Both the position numbers and the translations under genes were made by a program. 64,000 nt of DNA from Anadara kagoshimensis (lineage: Eukaryota > Mollusca > Bivalvia > Arcoida > Arcidae), in NCBI GenBank assembly GCA_021292105.1, contig CM037870.1, positions 15,471,234 to 15,535,233 on the forward strand, in the 5' to 3' direction. Below the pieces are notes generated by a model, which was given only the letters and a program-made list of their open reading frames with translations, was not told where the DNA came from and did no database searches. Each line of letters opens with the position of its first letter. Within the stretch, counting starts at the first letter, position 1. Below are positions 40,764-52,780 of the stretch, piece after piece.

Positions 40764-41899
40764 TTCAAAGAAAATATTGTATTTGACAAATACTATCTCG
40801 TATCTTCTAAGGACCAGGACAGAGAAAACAACACAGCAATATGTATACGATTGTGGATTCGGCCATGATGAATCCGGCATAACTATGTATCGTATGTTCT
40901 CCAGGCTATACAAACATGTCGTGATAGCATTTGTGTGCTGATTGACGACACAGATGTTTTTGTTTTCCTAGTGTATTGTGTGCATAAGCATGAAAACAGT
41001 GTGATATACAGATGGAGTGATAGGATAGAAGGATGGAATTTTGTACATCTATGCATCAAACAATGGTCATGATTTGAGATGTCTTTAACTGCCAGGCATG
41101 CATGCTCTCGGTGTTATGGTCATGATTTGAGATGTCTTGCATGCTGTAAGTGCCATGGTCTTGGTTCGAGAAGTCTTGAACTGACAGGCATGCACACTGT
41201 AGGTGTCATGGTCTTGGTTCGAGATGTCTTGAACTGCCAGACATGCATGCTCTCAGTGTCATGGTCTTGGTTCAACATGTCTTAAACTGTCAGACATGCA
41301 TGCTGTAAGTGTCATGGCCTTGGGTCGAGATGTCTTAAACTGACAGGCACGCATGCACTTAGAGACATGATCTCCGTTCGAGATATCTTGAACTGCTAGG
41401 TATGCATGCTCTTAGAGATTGTGATACAACATCCAAAATACAAACTCTTCTTTTTCTCATTTAGTTGATGTTCTTGGTAAACAAAGCTCACAAATAAGAT
41501 CTGAACCATTCTTTGTTGTTCTGCATGGCCAACCAGCAGGAAAAATGTTTCTTTAGGCTCTTCATAAAGAACATCAAAGCCTAATAGTTACGACTTTGTT
41601 TCAAACACTATTTTCTGTTGTCTCACCTTTAGTTAATGTTGTGAAAAGGTACCTACAGTCAAGATCCTCCTGAAGAGTATGAAATGATAACCGATTTCGG
41701 ATTGAAATTCAAAGATCAATTCTCATTACATGTTATTGCGAAAGAACGTCCAGTGCAACAAGAACGTCTTCATGTCATGTTATGTCAATATAAGGCACAA
41801 AATCATAAGTGCAACACAAGGACGTGATTGTCTTAAAAATCCTGTAAACAATTTTGTATCTCTGGAGACAAGGAATGTTTAAATTTTTACACAAAATGA
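40764..41899 (+). pseudogene. Decayed transposon protein with DDTDVFVFLVYC and CDTTS motifs
   Basis: Plus-strand pieces in shifting frames, in order: FKENIVFDKYYLVSSKDQDR (40764), YVLQAIQTCRDSICVLIDDT then DVFVFLVYCVHKH (about 40895-40990), LPGMHAL (41090), RYLELLGMHALRDCDTTSKI (to about 41440), VVLHGQPAGKMF (about 41515), DPPEEYEMITDFGLKFKDQ and LCQYKAQNHKCNTRT (about 41665-41820), then KSCKQFCISGDKECLNFYTK and a TGA at 41897. From memory, this order (VFD.Y, SDDTDVFVLLV, LPGMHALSGCDTTS, DFGW...KDG, CxCKAQGKKCSTE...C) is that of unclassified transposon-linked proteins common in invertebrates; the DDTD part looks like a PIN/FEN-type nuclease. Many stops and frameshifts: inactive. The coding part 5' of 40764 could not be read. 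Confidence 0.75.
41065..41421 (+). repeat. 53-bp repeat expansion inside the transposon protein gene
   Basis: Seven units begin at 41065, 41118, 41157, 41210, 41263, 41316 and 41369 (53 bp each, one cut to 39). Each encodes the same piece of the protein (LRCLELPGMHALGV) and 53 is not a multiple of 3, so every unit shifts frame. Confidence 0.9.
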
Positions 41900-42419
41900 G
41901 AGTACCCATGGCTATCCTAGCTTGAATAGTTATTTGACACATATGGTCGGTCATTATAGACATGATGGTATTTAATGTAAAACTAATGCCAGAATTGAGT
42001 TGTCCATGCCTAAATACCCCTGGAAAGATATATTACAACCTATCATAAATTTGCTTTGTATAAAAACAATATTTCAAGATGGCGTCCGCCGGTCATCTTG
42101 GATTTATAGCTTATTGTGCAAGTTAAGTGTTCCGTATGTTAAAATTAACACCAGAAATGGGTTTCTCATACCTGAAAACATCTAAAAGGATATATTACAA
42201 GCTATTGGAAGATATTTTATATCGCAGTATGTACTTCAATTTGACGTTTGGCGGCCATTTTGGATTTATGTATATTGTACAAGTTGCCCAAATTTGCCCG
42301 AAGGGCAACTAAGCTAGTTTTGTTTAAGGACCCATGAGGAAAACAAATCAGCAAAAAAACTTCATAGGAATGAACATTTCTAGGTTCGTAAAATGCCTAC
42401 TCGACTATCTAGTTTTCAC

Positions 42420-43080
42420 AGAAGCGAAGAAACTCTTTACTATGCCTCTTTCAATCTTTAACAATTTCCGTGCAACATTTACACCCAATGCGACATTTAC
42501 TGTCCTAACAAAAAAGGATTTTTACGATGCCTCTTTTACTTTTTTAAAACAATTCCGGCGAAATATTCAGTCTCGATTTAACAGAATAAACTCTTTACTA
42601 TGCCTCTTTCAACCATTAACAATTTCTGTGCAGTATTTACACCCAGTGCTACATTTACTGTCCTAACAAATAGGATGCTTACTATGCCTCTTTCAATCTT
42701 TAATAATTCCATGCAATATTCAGTGCAGTTTAAACAGAAGACACTCTCAAATATGCCTCTTTCAATTTTTAACAATTTCGGTGCAACATTTACTTCTTAA
42801 CAAAAAGGAAGTTTATGCTGCCTCTTTTAATATTTTAAAGTTATCCCGGTGCAATATTCAGTCTAGTTTTGACAGAAAAAACTCTTTACTATGCCTCTTT
42901 TAATCGTACAACACTGAGTTTAGTTTTAAAAGAAGATGCATTTTTATATTCGCAGTTTTGACAAAAAGAGCACTTCAATATTTAACAATTCCAGTGCGAC
43001 ATGTACAATTCTATTTTTAACAAAAAGGGACATTTTTACGCTGACTGTTTCAGTCTTTAAACGATTTCAACCAAGAACTT
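42420..43080. repeat. Complex tandem array split by the transposon
   Basis: Recurrent words CTCTTTACTATGCCTCTTTC, CAATCTTTAACAATTTCCGT, GCAACATTTACACCCAATGC, ACTGTCCTAACAAAAAGGA and AAACAATTCCGGCG in variable order, about 60-130 bp apart. Continues on the far side of the transposon at 38840-38975. Confidence 0.85.
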
Positions 43081-43390
43081 TTTGCGGGTGGATACATTTG
43101 CATTCAGTGCAAGACATGCAAATACAAGCAGTAGAAAAAAAATTTCATGGGTTATTTTTATTTTTTATCACCTGTTGCAATTGTGATTTTTATTCATCTT
43201 ATTTCACCTACTTCATACACCGTAAAATTTATTTATTTTAGCTATATTTAGTAAATTGGCATATTATAAATTTATTTTAAGAACGCATAAATTCATAAAT
43301 TCAACTTTTATAACATATTCGTGTGTATTTACTTACACATTGTTAACCTACATATCTAAAGTATTATTGGTATTGGAGAGAGTTCTTTTG

Positions 43391-43392
43391 TA

Positions 43393-43428
<36 letters not shown>

Positions 43429-43486
43429 CACCATTTTAATGTATTGAAAGATAAAAGTAAAAACGTATATAATAATAATAAAAAAT

Positions 43487-43535
<49 letters not shown>
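43391..43535. repeat. (TTA)n and (AAT)n arms, a potential hairpin
   Basis: A TTA run at 43391-43428 and an AAT run at 43470-43535 are complementary to each other across a ~40-bp spacer. Confidence 0.95.
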
Positions 43536-43537
<2 letters not shown>

Positions 43538-43539
43538 GG

Positions 43540-46250
43540 ACGATTCAACAAAACGATGTTTTGCCTCTTAGCTCTTTTTCATCCATTTCATAATCTTTTT
43601 GAAAGATGCCAATAAAAAAGTAGATATCACTTTTATTTAAAGCTCAAATTTGTACATCTGCAAAATTGAATATATTGTTTCTGAAAAAACACAGAAAGGA
43701 AAAACATTTTCCGTTCTTAGTCACTTAAAAATTAAAGCAAAGTTTATACTTTTTGTAATCTAACTGTTAAATGTTGCCATCCCGGCAATTGACAAGAACA
43801 ACTTAAGAAATCTACCATAAGATGAATCAAAAACAAACATACTTAATCACAATCCAAAATAAAAGTTAAAATTTTGGAAAATGGCAAATGAACATATTCA
43901 ACTGAACTTACACCCGGTCGTAAGTGAAACCGTAAAATAATTGAATTTCATCATTTTGAACTGATTTGACTTTTTAACTGTTTTGGTTCAACGCTAATTA
44001 GTTAGACCGGTATCTACTCGCATACTGATTGGTGTAAAGTACTTAGCGGCATTGAAAGTCCAGTACTATAAGGTCATGATTCCGGTCCTGTAAGTTTACA
44101 AAGCCGTAGAGATGGGAATTATCATATGTATTCGTAAAATTTTGCGGTTTTCTAATCTATAAGATTTTGCGGTTGAAGAAATTCCTGGAATTGTGTTTTG
44201 TGATTATAAATCACAGTATTAATTGGTAAGTAAAAATGTCTGTCGACCAGATCTGTGGTGATTACTAAACCGCAAAAATAAAGAAATTAAATCCAAAACG
44301 AAACTTTAAGTGTGAAAATAGGGAAAATTTTACAGTTAAAAGAAAAATTTCAAACTTTCAGCGTCATAATATTCATACATTTATAACCACAACCAACGAA
44401 AATAGTAAAATTAAATCCCCAACGAACATTTAGTGTGAAAATTGCGAAATGTAATCACAGATGAGTGCTTAAACTGTGTTTGACGAAAACCCCAAATTTT
44501 CAGCGTCATAATATTCAAATATGTTTATTCATAACCATCGAAAATAGCAAAATTTAATCCCCGACGAACATAAAGTGTGAAGTTTGCGAAATTAAAATTC
44601 CAAACGAATATTCAGTGCGAAAATTGCGAAAATTGCAAAAATGAAACCCAAACGAACAGTCAGATTTAATAGGTTAGCGATAAACCATAACTTTACACCG
44701 TTATAATATTCATAAATTAAGCTGAATATGTAAAACAACCTTATACAAGACCGTCACCGACTTTTCCTAAGTCTGTCATCTGTAGCGACCTGGAAATTTC
44801 CGAATTTTGAAGAATGTCATTGACGGAAAGATTTAGGTCAAGAGTTTACGTTTTCCATCATAAATAGCTATAAAATTAGTGTTTAGTTAATCCATATTTC
44901 TGTCATATTTCTGACAACTGTGTTGCTTTGATTGAAGTAATGGTCAGACTTTTGTTTTCTAATAACAGGTAAAAAATCAGACCTTTGAGTAAAACCCGTG
45001 AAGAAATAAATAACATACATATAAAACATACTTATAGTGGACAGATCAATGATTGTAATGTCAACAGGGCAGTGAGTTAACAGGACATTTGGTTGGACAT
45101 AGATGGGTCGTAAGTCACATGATGGACAATAACAATTAGTTTTATTTGTGTTACTGTTTTAAATTACACTGACCACTAACCACAGTCAACCCCAAAGTGC
45201 TTCTATTCCGAGAAAGTACTTCTTTCATACGATAACTACGCATTTCATACCAATAGGTTTTTACAATTTCCTGGTATAACTTTTATTTTAGCTTAGCAAC
45301 AGCAAATAATAATATAAGTAAGAACGGTTAGAGAGTTGAATTGATAAGTGATGGGTTGGTTCGTATTTTTAAGGATGTGCTGTTGTCATCTATGCTTAGG
45401 ATACGATAAGGGATGAACGAAATGAAATTGTTCTAAAAAATTTAAATATTTATCTTATTTCATATGTATAGTGTATAAACTTGCAAAATGGAGAGAAAAT
45501 CAAATTGTTTTGTCACACCTTGCCAAAAACCACCAGATCGTTACACAAAATTGAACTTTATTGAAATTAACTTGTTTTTATTTGTCAATAAATCTTGCAA
45601 AAACATTTCAGACGTTTCAGACAGACAGTTTTTTCAGAAAAAAATAAGATTTTGACACCTTAACAACTTTGATTTGGACAGTGGCACAATCGATAGAGGC
45701 GTCTACTAAATTAACTATTATTGTAATGACTCATCCACGAAACTTGATTGCAAAAACACAATTAACACTTGTTAAAAAGGCCTCATCTTTGCTCCCTTTT
45801 GGAGTCGACCTACTAATGCAATCTGAAAATGTGTGAAATGAACATGCACAATTGTGAAATTAACATGCAAACATCTGAAATTACATACAAACGCTTGCAA
45901 TCAACATAAAAACGCTTGCAATTAACATCATATATTGGTAATTGATCAAAGAAAAAGGCGAACTTGTACACGAAAGTTAAGACGAAACCACAATTAAAAT
46001 TGCTTTAATGTGGTTTTAAACTTGATAAAATGTCTAAAATGTTCATTTTTTTATATTTCTGTCTTACTCTACATAAGTGTCATTGTTTAAATAGCTTCTA
46101 ACTATATTCAGTACATGCTAATTACACAAGGTTTTTCTTGTTTTAATTGTGTTATGCCTCTAGACATACACTTAATTTTTACTTTGATTTTTAACCTATA
46201 ATGTTTTATATAACATACATCATGATTACTTAGCGCTGAAGAATCAACTC
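43540..46250. other. No gene; diverged AT-rich repeats
   Basis: Between 44180 and 44720 the block GCGTCATAATATTCATACAT with AACGAACATTTAGTGTGAA and AAATTGCGAAA recurs four to five times at ~110-120 bp. At 45830-45925 a ~25-bp repeat (AACATGCAAACATCTGAAAT type; CAAACGCTTGCAATCAACAT) occurs about four times. Nothing else was recognised. Confidence 0.6.
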
Positions 46251-46259
46251 CCCTCAAAC

Positions 46260-47235
46260 TTATACAATGCAGGCCTGTCGAAAGTTATACATTTAGCTAA
46301 CGAATTAGTACTGAATCGGCAGCTCATGATCATCTCGGTCCCTCATTACAAGCATCATGATTACTTAGCGCTGAAGAATAAACCACAACAATATCTACTA
46401 AACCTTCAAACGTATTCAGTACAGCACTGTTGTAAGTTTAACATTGAGCTAACGAATAAGTGCTGGTTAAGCAACTCATTTCGACCCTCGTCATATACAT
46501 CATGATTATTTAGCGCTGAGGAATCAATTGCAACCTTAGCCTCAACAATATCTACTGAACCTCCAAACACACCAATGCAGACTTATCAAAAGTGAAACAT
46601 TAAGCTAACGAATCGACAGTACATCTTGTAAGCTATATTTCGACAGCTGATATCTACAGTGCAGACATGTCGACAGTTTAAACTACACTAACGAGTCAGT
46701 GCCGAACCGGCAGCTCACCTTGTTAACTATATCTCGCCAGCTGCTATCAACAGTGCAGACATGTCGAAATTTTAACACTAAGCTGACCAAAAAGAACCGA
46801 AACTCGACTGTAGAGTGAAGACCAAAACACTGCATAGATGTTAGTTAGCAGCTGCCGAAAAACTGTCGAGAAAAAGACAATATCTGCTGAGAAGCTGACG
46901 ATATACGCTTTACATAGACACTAACTAATCATATCTTGGCGACTCGGCAGCCGAAATTTGACTCTTTCTGCTTGTTCAGTGTCAAACGTTCAATAGGTCT
47001 GTACTGCATCTTTTCTGTAGCTTTTTGGGCAATAACTATTCATATTTCTACCATCCGCAGCAAAAATTTGACTACTTATTTTGCTAGTTCAGTGTTAAAC
47101 ATTTCACAGATCTGTATTGTATCTCTCTGCAGTTTTGCGGGCATTAGCTTTCAATATATCGACCACCCGACAGCCAAGATTCAATTCGACTCCTTTTTAG
47201 CTGTGTTAAACTTTCGACAGTCTGTACTGTATGAA
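46260..47235. mobile_element. Foldback family A cluster, tandemly amplified left ends
   Basis: Left-arm starts at about 46268, 46420, 46573, 46667 and 46756 (GACCTGTCGAAAGTTTAACA variants), the first three each preceded by a shared flank CATCATGATTACTTAGCGCT then GAAGAATCAA, giving a ~145-bp unit. Right-arm ends at about 46999, 47112 and 47229. So it is a nested and tandemly expanded family A element. Confidence 0.85.
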
Positions 47236-47714
47236 GCCTAGTACTACACCTAAACCATTATGCTCTATGTAGACACTGATGTATTTGATTGACGTCGGTA
47301 TGCAATATATTAATAATTAATAATATACCTATGATTCACTAATTAATAAAACAATGTGTTAGGCCAATTTATCAATTCATCTGTCGTTTTAAATGTAATT
47401 CATTTCATCAGGCATTGCTCGTTTTGACATATAATATTATTCAAACCTGCAATTTTTGTACACAGCTCACAAAACTGGGGAGCATTTATTGTTTATTATA
47501 ATTTCACGTGTTTAAGATTGCAAGTTTTCTAAAAGTCTGTGATTTGAACGTGGACTGGTATGTTTGTTTTTGCTTGGTGGATTATTAAGAAATGGACATT
47601 TACTTTTTGGCGACCGACTGAATGAACACCTTAAATTAAACTGGACATTGTAAAAGTTGGCTAAAATTATTACGAGGTCTGGTTCCCCAAATATATGTAA
47701 GAATTTTCTTAATA

Positions 47715-47880
47715 TCTTTTGACGAGTGTAGCAAGATAGGCAGGAGGTGCTTACCCTTTCACTTCTAGAACATCGGCTTAACTAACCTTGTTGAAGTTCA
47801 CGTGCTGTACTTAGTTAGCCAGTTTCGAAGTTTTCACTTTGCTTTTGAGAATGAAGCGGTATGCTTGTGGTTTGATTATA
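47715..47880 (+). repeat. Dispersed repeat family C, copy 8
   Basis: AGGAGGTGCTTACCC, TTGAAGTTCACGTGCTGTAC, AAGTTTTCACTTTGCTTTTG. Confidence 0.7.
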
Positions 47881-48039
47881 TAGATCTATATTAAACACGG
47901 CTTTGGTAATTTTTTTTGAAATATTTTATACATTTTGCCAAATCAGAAATAATAAGAATTGTAGCTGAGTAAAAGTACTTGTCAAAAGCTCAAATCAACA
48001 GAACCGACGACAAATATTCAACGATATACTAAAGTCAAA

Positions 48040-48170
48040 GATGACGGGTGTAGCTAGCTAAATAGGAGGTGCTTACGTGTCTAACCTGACTTGTCAGTCC
48101 CAAAGTTTTTACTTTGCTTCTGAATTGTGATTCGGACATGGATTTGTATGTTTGTTTTTGATCAAAATGC
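48040..48170 (+). repeat. Dispersed repeat family C, copy 9 (core deleted)
   Basis: GTAGCTAGCTAAATAGGAGG then directly TGCTTACGTGTCTAACCTGA: the CACCCGG...GGTGGAAGTTC core is missing, while CCCAAAGTTTTTACTTTGCT is kept. Confidence 0.75.
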
Positions 48171-49079
48171 TTTTGGTTATTGACAGACACCAAACGTGAT
48201 AAAACACTGAAGTTTAATTGAATTGTTTGCTATTTTACTACTCCTGTTTATAGTATAACTAGGGACCTAAGAGAGAAGATGCCAAGACCGACGCATAGTC
48301 ACAAAGAACACAAATAAATTTAACAATACATTAAAATAGACCAATGATTAAAATCCTCATGGTTCTAGAGGGACGGACAAAAAGCATATTTATAAATAAG
48401 GATTGCAGTTGATTTGTAGGATACTTTACTACCGTCATTAACTAGAAAATGTTAAATAAAGAGAGGACGGATAACACATAAACCTTAACCCATTTATTGT
48501 AAATATGCTCAACCTTTGTAAATTAACAATTTACCATGTATGTATGCAACACAAAAACAACATACAACAGAGCCCGCCGGGATGGAATGAACCCCTACCT
48601 TCATATTGCCCCTAGCACACTGCAAAGGTCAAAATCTATAAGCAACATACAAAACATTGGAAAACCCATTGCTTTTTTTTTGCCACGTATTAGTACTGCA
48701 CTGACTTTAATGGCATTGAAGTCTCTTGAAAAACAAATACAATGCTCTTTTGGTTTGCTTTAGAGGTGTTTGGATTTTGTTGTGCTATATTTCCTTCAAT
48801 TTCGTTGTAATAGTTTTGCGTTTTTGTTTTAGTGTTGTGTATGTTTGAACTATGTGTGTTTATGTTCGAAGCTTATCATTGAATGGTCCTTATATATGTT
48901 TGTCTTCCTGTTTTCTTTGCTTCTTTCGTTTATTGTTTCGTGTTTTGTTTGAATTGGTTATTTTTACTTTCTTTTTTTTATATACAGATAACAAATTACT
49001 ATTTTATCTTTAACTGACGCGAAATTTTCAGTATATATCAAACACAAACATACCTATCTATATCCAAAGAACAATAACA

Positions 49080-49190
49080 AAAATGAAAACTAAAATACGT
49101 GGGCTTGCACCTGGGAAGTGAGACCGGGTGCTCTGGAGGGATAAGCAATTATTGTTTAGGTACCTACACCAGCCAGTGTAAAGTCAAAAT
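49080..49190 (-). repeat. Dispersed repeat family C, copy 10
   Basis: GGGAAGTGAGACCGGGTGCT, GGAGGGATAAGCAATT. Confidence 0.7.
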
Positions 49191-49535
49191 ATAGAATAAA
49201 AGGGACATAAAACTATGAAACGCAAAATCCAAGATACAGACCCCAGCCTACACTCATAAAATATACGTTAGATAACTTGAAAGTCCTTCATTGTATGTAA
49301 ATATACAAGTGCGCATAAATGCCAGTCAGCTTTTTATTTGACTCGCCTAAAACTTTAATCTCTAATGCATTTAGTCTTAAATTTTCTATATCAGAAAGGT
49401 TTATGTAAATAGCGTATGTAGACCATTATAATCAAAGTAACAAATCAAACTGTAAGTACAAGTAAATACTGCGATATAACTCGTATATCACACTTAACAG
49501 CCACTATATATCATACTAACACACACGTCTTAACT

Positions 49536-50200
49536 TAACACAAAATTTGTACAAATATTATAAATTATAACATTTTGCTGAAAGACAAACAATGCATCTA
49601 CTCCTGTCTGCTGGCCGAAGTTTTGCCTGTTTTGATTTTAGCGAGAGAGAAACAATTCGTTGACCCTTGTCTGCGCCGAAATTTTGCCTGTTTTGATTTT
49701 AGCGGGAGAGAAACAATTCGTTGACCTCTACCTGCTGGCCAAAATTTTGCCTGTTTTGATTTTAGCGAGAGATAAACAATTCGTTGACCCCGTCTGCTGG
49801 CCGAAATTTTGCCTGTTTTGGTTTGAACAACAACAAACAATTCGTATTTACCTCTGTGCATGTCTACTGGCCGAAATTTTGCCTGTATGTACAAATATAA
49901 TAAATTATCACATTTTTGCTGAAAGACAAACAATACATCTATTTCTGTCTGGTGGCCGAAATTTTGCCTGTTTGGTTTAAGCAAAGACAAACATTTTTTA
50001 CTCATGTCTACTGGCCGAAATTTTGCCTGTATGTACAAATATTATAAATTACCACATTTTGCTGAAAGACAAACAATACATCTACTTCTGTTTGGTGGCC
50101 GAAATTTTGCCGGTCAAGTTTGATTGTAGCGAGAGAAATACAATTCGTACCCTATCGACTGGCCGAAATTTTGCCTGTTTTGATATTGGAAACAACAAAC
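49536..50200. repeat. Minisatellite on GGCCGAAATTTTGCCTG, 9 units
   Basis: The core occurs at about 49613, 49674, 49736, 49798, 49868, 49952, 50011, 50096 and 50159, mostly 59-70 bp apart (85 bp where a longer spacer, TACAAATATTATAAATTA... GCTGAAAGACAAACAAT, is present). Long open frames on both strands here are repeat artefacts. Confidence 0.92.
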
Positions 50201-50584
50201 AATGTATTCACCAGTTTTTGCTTGCAGAAACAGATTTCTATATTTCTGGGTTAAAATTACCTCAACAAATAATCTTAAGCACTGGACGTGTTTGTTACGT
50301 AAACGTCATGATTTAAGGTTATTTCAGGCTATAGTCCCTCATTCCATTTTGTGTTGTATATTTTATCTACATCAAGGTCAAGCTTTCTACAATACCTATT
50401 TCATTTTAATGGAACAAGATCACACTTCAAATGTCATTTTTCTCGCAAACAAGCACACTGAATGGATACAGTCTTTTTCAGCCTTACAAACACTATATTT
50501 CCATTGAAGCAGGTGCACTTTTTCAATAAGACTCTTTAAAATGATCTCTGGAAACGTTTTTTGTAAACACTGAATTTCTTAGAC

Positions 50585-50710
50585 AGACAGTAGGTGCTGA
50601 CACTTCCGGAGAAACTGTCATCACTCCCTTAATAGAAATTCTCGAGTACAACTAGTTTTCAATGTTTTTGTTTTGCTTTGGGGATTGTGTTCGTTATGTA
50701 CACACGCATG
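50585..50710 (+). repeat. Dispersed repeat family C, copy 11
   Basis: ACAGTAGGTGCTGACACTTC then CGGAGAAACTGTCATCACTCC; diverged. Confidence 0.45.
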
Positions 50711-51389
50711 TTTGAAATAATTATGTACCTTGAATAAACTTTTAACAAAGGTAGTTTAGGTGCTTTTTAATTAACTGCTTATGTGTTTTAGATTTAGATT
50801 TATCACAAATGTAACGTGATTGACATTTGAACAAATACAAGGATGAAATTGACAAATGAATACATAACATATGTATTGCTACAACAGCATTATTATGTAA
50901 ATTTCATGAGTCATCCAATTTCACTTGTTCTTATTCATGTTCTTGTCATTTTGAAAGAAACTTGAAGTTTTAATTCTGTCTTGACTTTTACTAAATGTCA
51001 TAAAATTTGGAGACGTGTTTTTAGAATTAATTATATTTTTGTCGTTATTTTAAGTCTCATTGTACATTTTTGTCTCTATGACACAAATTATATATTGCTA
51101 TCATTTGTTTCTCATTTTCATTTGTTTAAAATGTTATGCAATATCTTTATCAAATTATGTTTTCCTGTTTCACTTGGTTTCTTCCACTTACTGGTATTGC
51201 ATGTTAATGGAGGTATTTGCTATTGCGTTATACACATTTTTTCAGTTAGAAATTTCGGTTGTTTTTTACTTTAGCAATGGACAAACAAATACATCCTGAG
51301 CAAGGTCAAGAACTGCTTCGTAAAATGGAAACAAGGTAAAAGTACTAGACTTTCCAGGCCTTAAAATAAACATATTGCAAATTGTTCCC

Positions 51390-52220
51390 ACTAAAACATT
51401 TACTACAAACAACACCTTCTGAAGTAAAGGTTAAGCATCTTCGCAATGTTTGTTTCTCAACTATGACATGAAATTGTTTTTCATAATTCCAGTGCCATGT
51501 GCTCTTTTGGAATTTTTATGAAATAGATTAAAATACATTCAAATTTAGCATATGGCAAATGTGCTACTTTTGAATGTATTATTTCATAAAAACATAAACA
51601 TGAAAACACAAAGTCCAGGAATGGTTCATCAAGTGAAAAGAACTGATCAGTACTTGTTACTAGTGCCAAGTTTTTCAAGCCCTTAAAAGCTGAATATTTG
51701 CATTTTACAAATTCTTAAATGTCCCAATGAAGCGTTTTATCTTAAATGTCCCAAACGAAGCGTTTTATCCCAAATGTCCCAATGAAGCGTTTTGTCCCAA
51801 ATGTCCCAATGAAGCGTTTTATCACAAATACTACCTTCTTAATTTGCAGATTAAGTATCTTCAAAATGTTTGTTTCTCGACAATGTCATAAAGACTTCAA
51901 CGTTTCTCCAATACAAAAAAGTACAATTAAACTTAATCACAAATAACACTTTCTGGTGACACCAATTAAGCATCTTTGTTATGTCAGTTTTTCAATAGAG
52001 AATTTCAACGTTTCTCCAAATACAAAATGTATATTTAACTTTACCACAAAAACTCCTTCTTAAGTTGAAAACAAAGCACCTCCGTAATGCTTGTTCTAAA
52101 AAAAATGACATGAAAAACTTTTAAAACCTCAAATTAAACCTTCTGAAGATGCCGATTAAGCATTTTTGTAATGCTCGTTTCTCAACAATGACATCTGCAG
52201 CTTCAATTTTTACCCAAATA
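51390..52220. repeat. Diverged ~110-bp repeats with a 27-bp minisatellite inside
   Basis: ACACCTTCTGAAG / GATTAAGCATCTTCGTAATG / TTTGTTTCTCAACAATGACA recurs near 51413, 51830, 51945, 52055 and 52135. At 51717-51825 there are four near-perfect 27-bp units (AAATGTCCCAATGAAGCGTT type). Confidence 0.75.
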
Positions 52221-52566
52221 CCAAAATATTAGTTTTACATGTAATGTAAACCAGGACCTTCGGCTTTTATTTTAAATGAATAGTTTTTTCCTTTCAAGAT
52301 ATTATTAGAAATGAATAAATATCATGCTTGATGCTATCACCGGTTCTCTCAGACGTTTCATTTGTCAAGCCTTTTAATGGTCAAGGTTTGATGCTAAAAA
52401 TAGAAACGTTTAGTAACCTCTATTTTGCATGATGAGTTCTGATGATAAAACTCAGCTCAGCGTGCAAATTATCCACTTCATTTACATAATTACAAGGCCG
52501 CTCCTAGACATTTGTAGGAGCTTATTAAACATTTACAGTTTACAGTGGTTTCGCTTTAAAACTTTC

Positions 52567-52780
52567 ATTACAGACCTGTCGAAAGTTAAACACTGACCGC
52601 ACGAAAAGGAGTCAAAGCTCGGCTGCCGAGTGACAGATATATGGGCAGCTAGTGTCCGAAAAGCTGCCAATACATAGATAGCAGTTATAGAGATATAGCT
52701 AGCGAGGGACCCAAACAAGCTGTCGATTAAGCCCTAATTCGTTAGTTCGGTGTTAAAATGTCGACAGGTCTGTGCTGTAC
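52567..52780. mobile_element. Foldback element family A, copy 13
   Basis: Left ACAGACCTGTCGAAAGTTAA, right GTTAAAATGTCGACAGGTCT; complete, inner part in the same orientation as copy 7. Confidence 0.85.

Larger units (their letters stand above)
38984..42387 (+). mobile_element. 3.4-kb DNA transposon with ~150-bp terminal inverted repeats
   Basis: The left end (GAACCTAGAAATGTTTTTTC, CTATGAAGTTTTTTTGCTG, GGTTAGTTGCCCTGAAGGCA, ATCCAAGATGGCTGCCTGAC) is matched by the reverse complement of the right end ending at 42387 (GAACCTAGAAATGTTCATTC, CTATGAAGTTTTTTTGCTGA, CTTAGTTGCCCTTCGGGCAA, AAATCCAAAATGGCCGCC). Beyond the outer 150 bp the left arm also matches two tandem ~150-bp copies on the right (about 41990-42130 and 42140-42280). 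Flanking array sequence is the same on both sides. The element carries the decayed protein gene listed next. Superfamily not recognised; no clear target-site duplication. Confidence 0.85.

Noticed and set aside
49598-50316. Open frames of 97-146 residues on both strands
   Set aside because: Both strands are open because the GGCCGAAATTTTGCCTG minisatellite lacks stops; the peptides are repetitive (AKFRPV, NFACL).
50981-51299. Hydrophobic plus-strand frames of 79 and 97 residues
   Set aside because: Composition (Phe, Leu, Ile, Tyr, Cys) is that of random T-rich DNA, and two frames are open at once.
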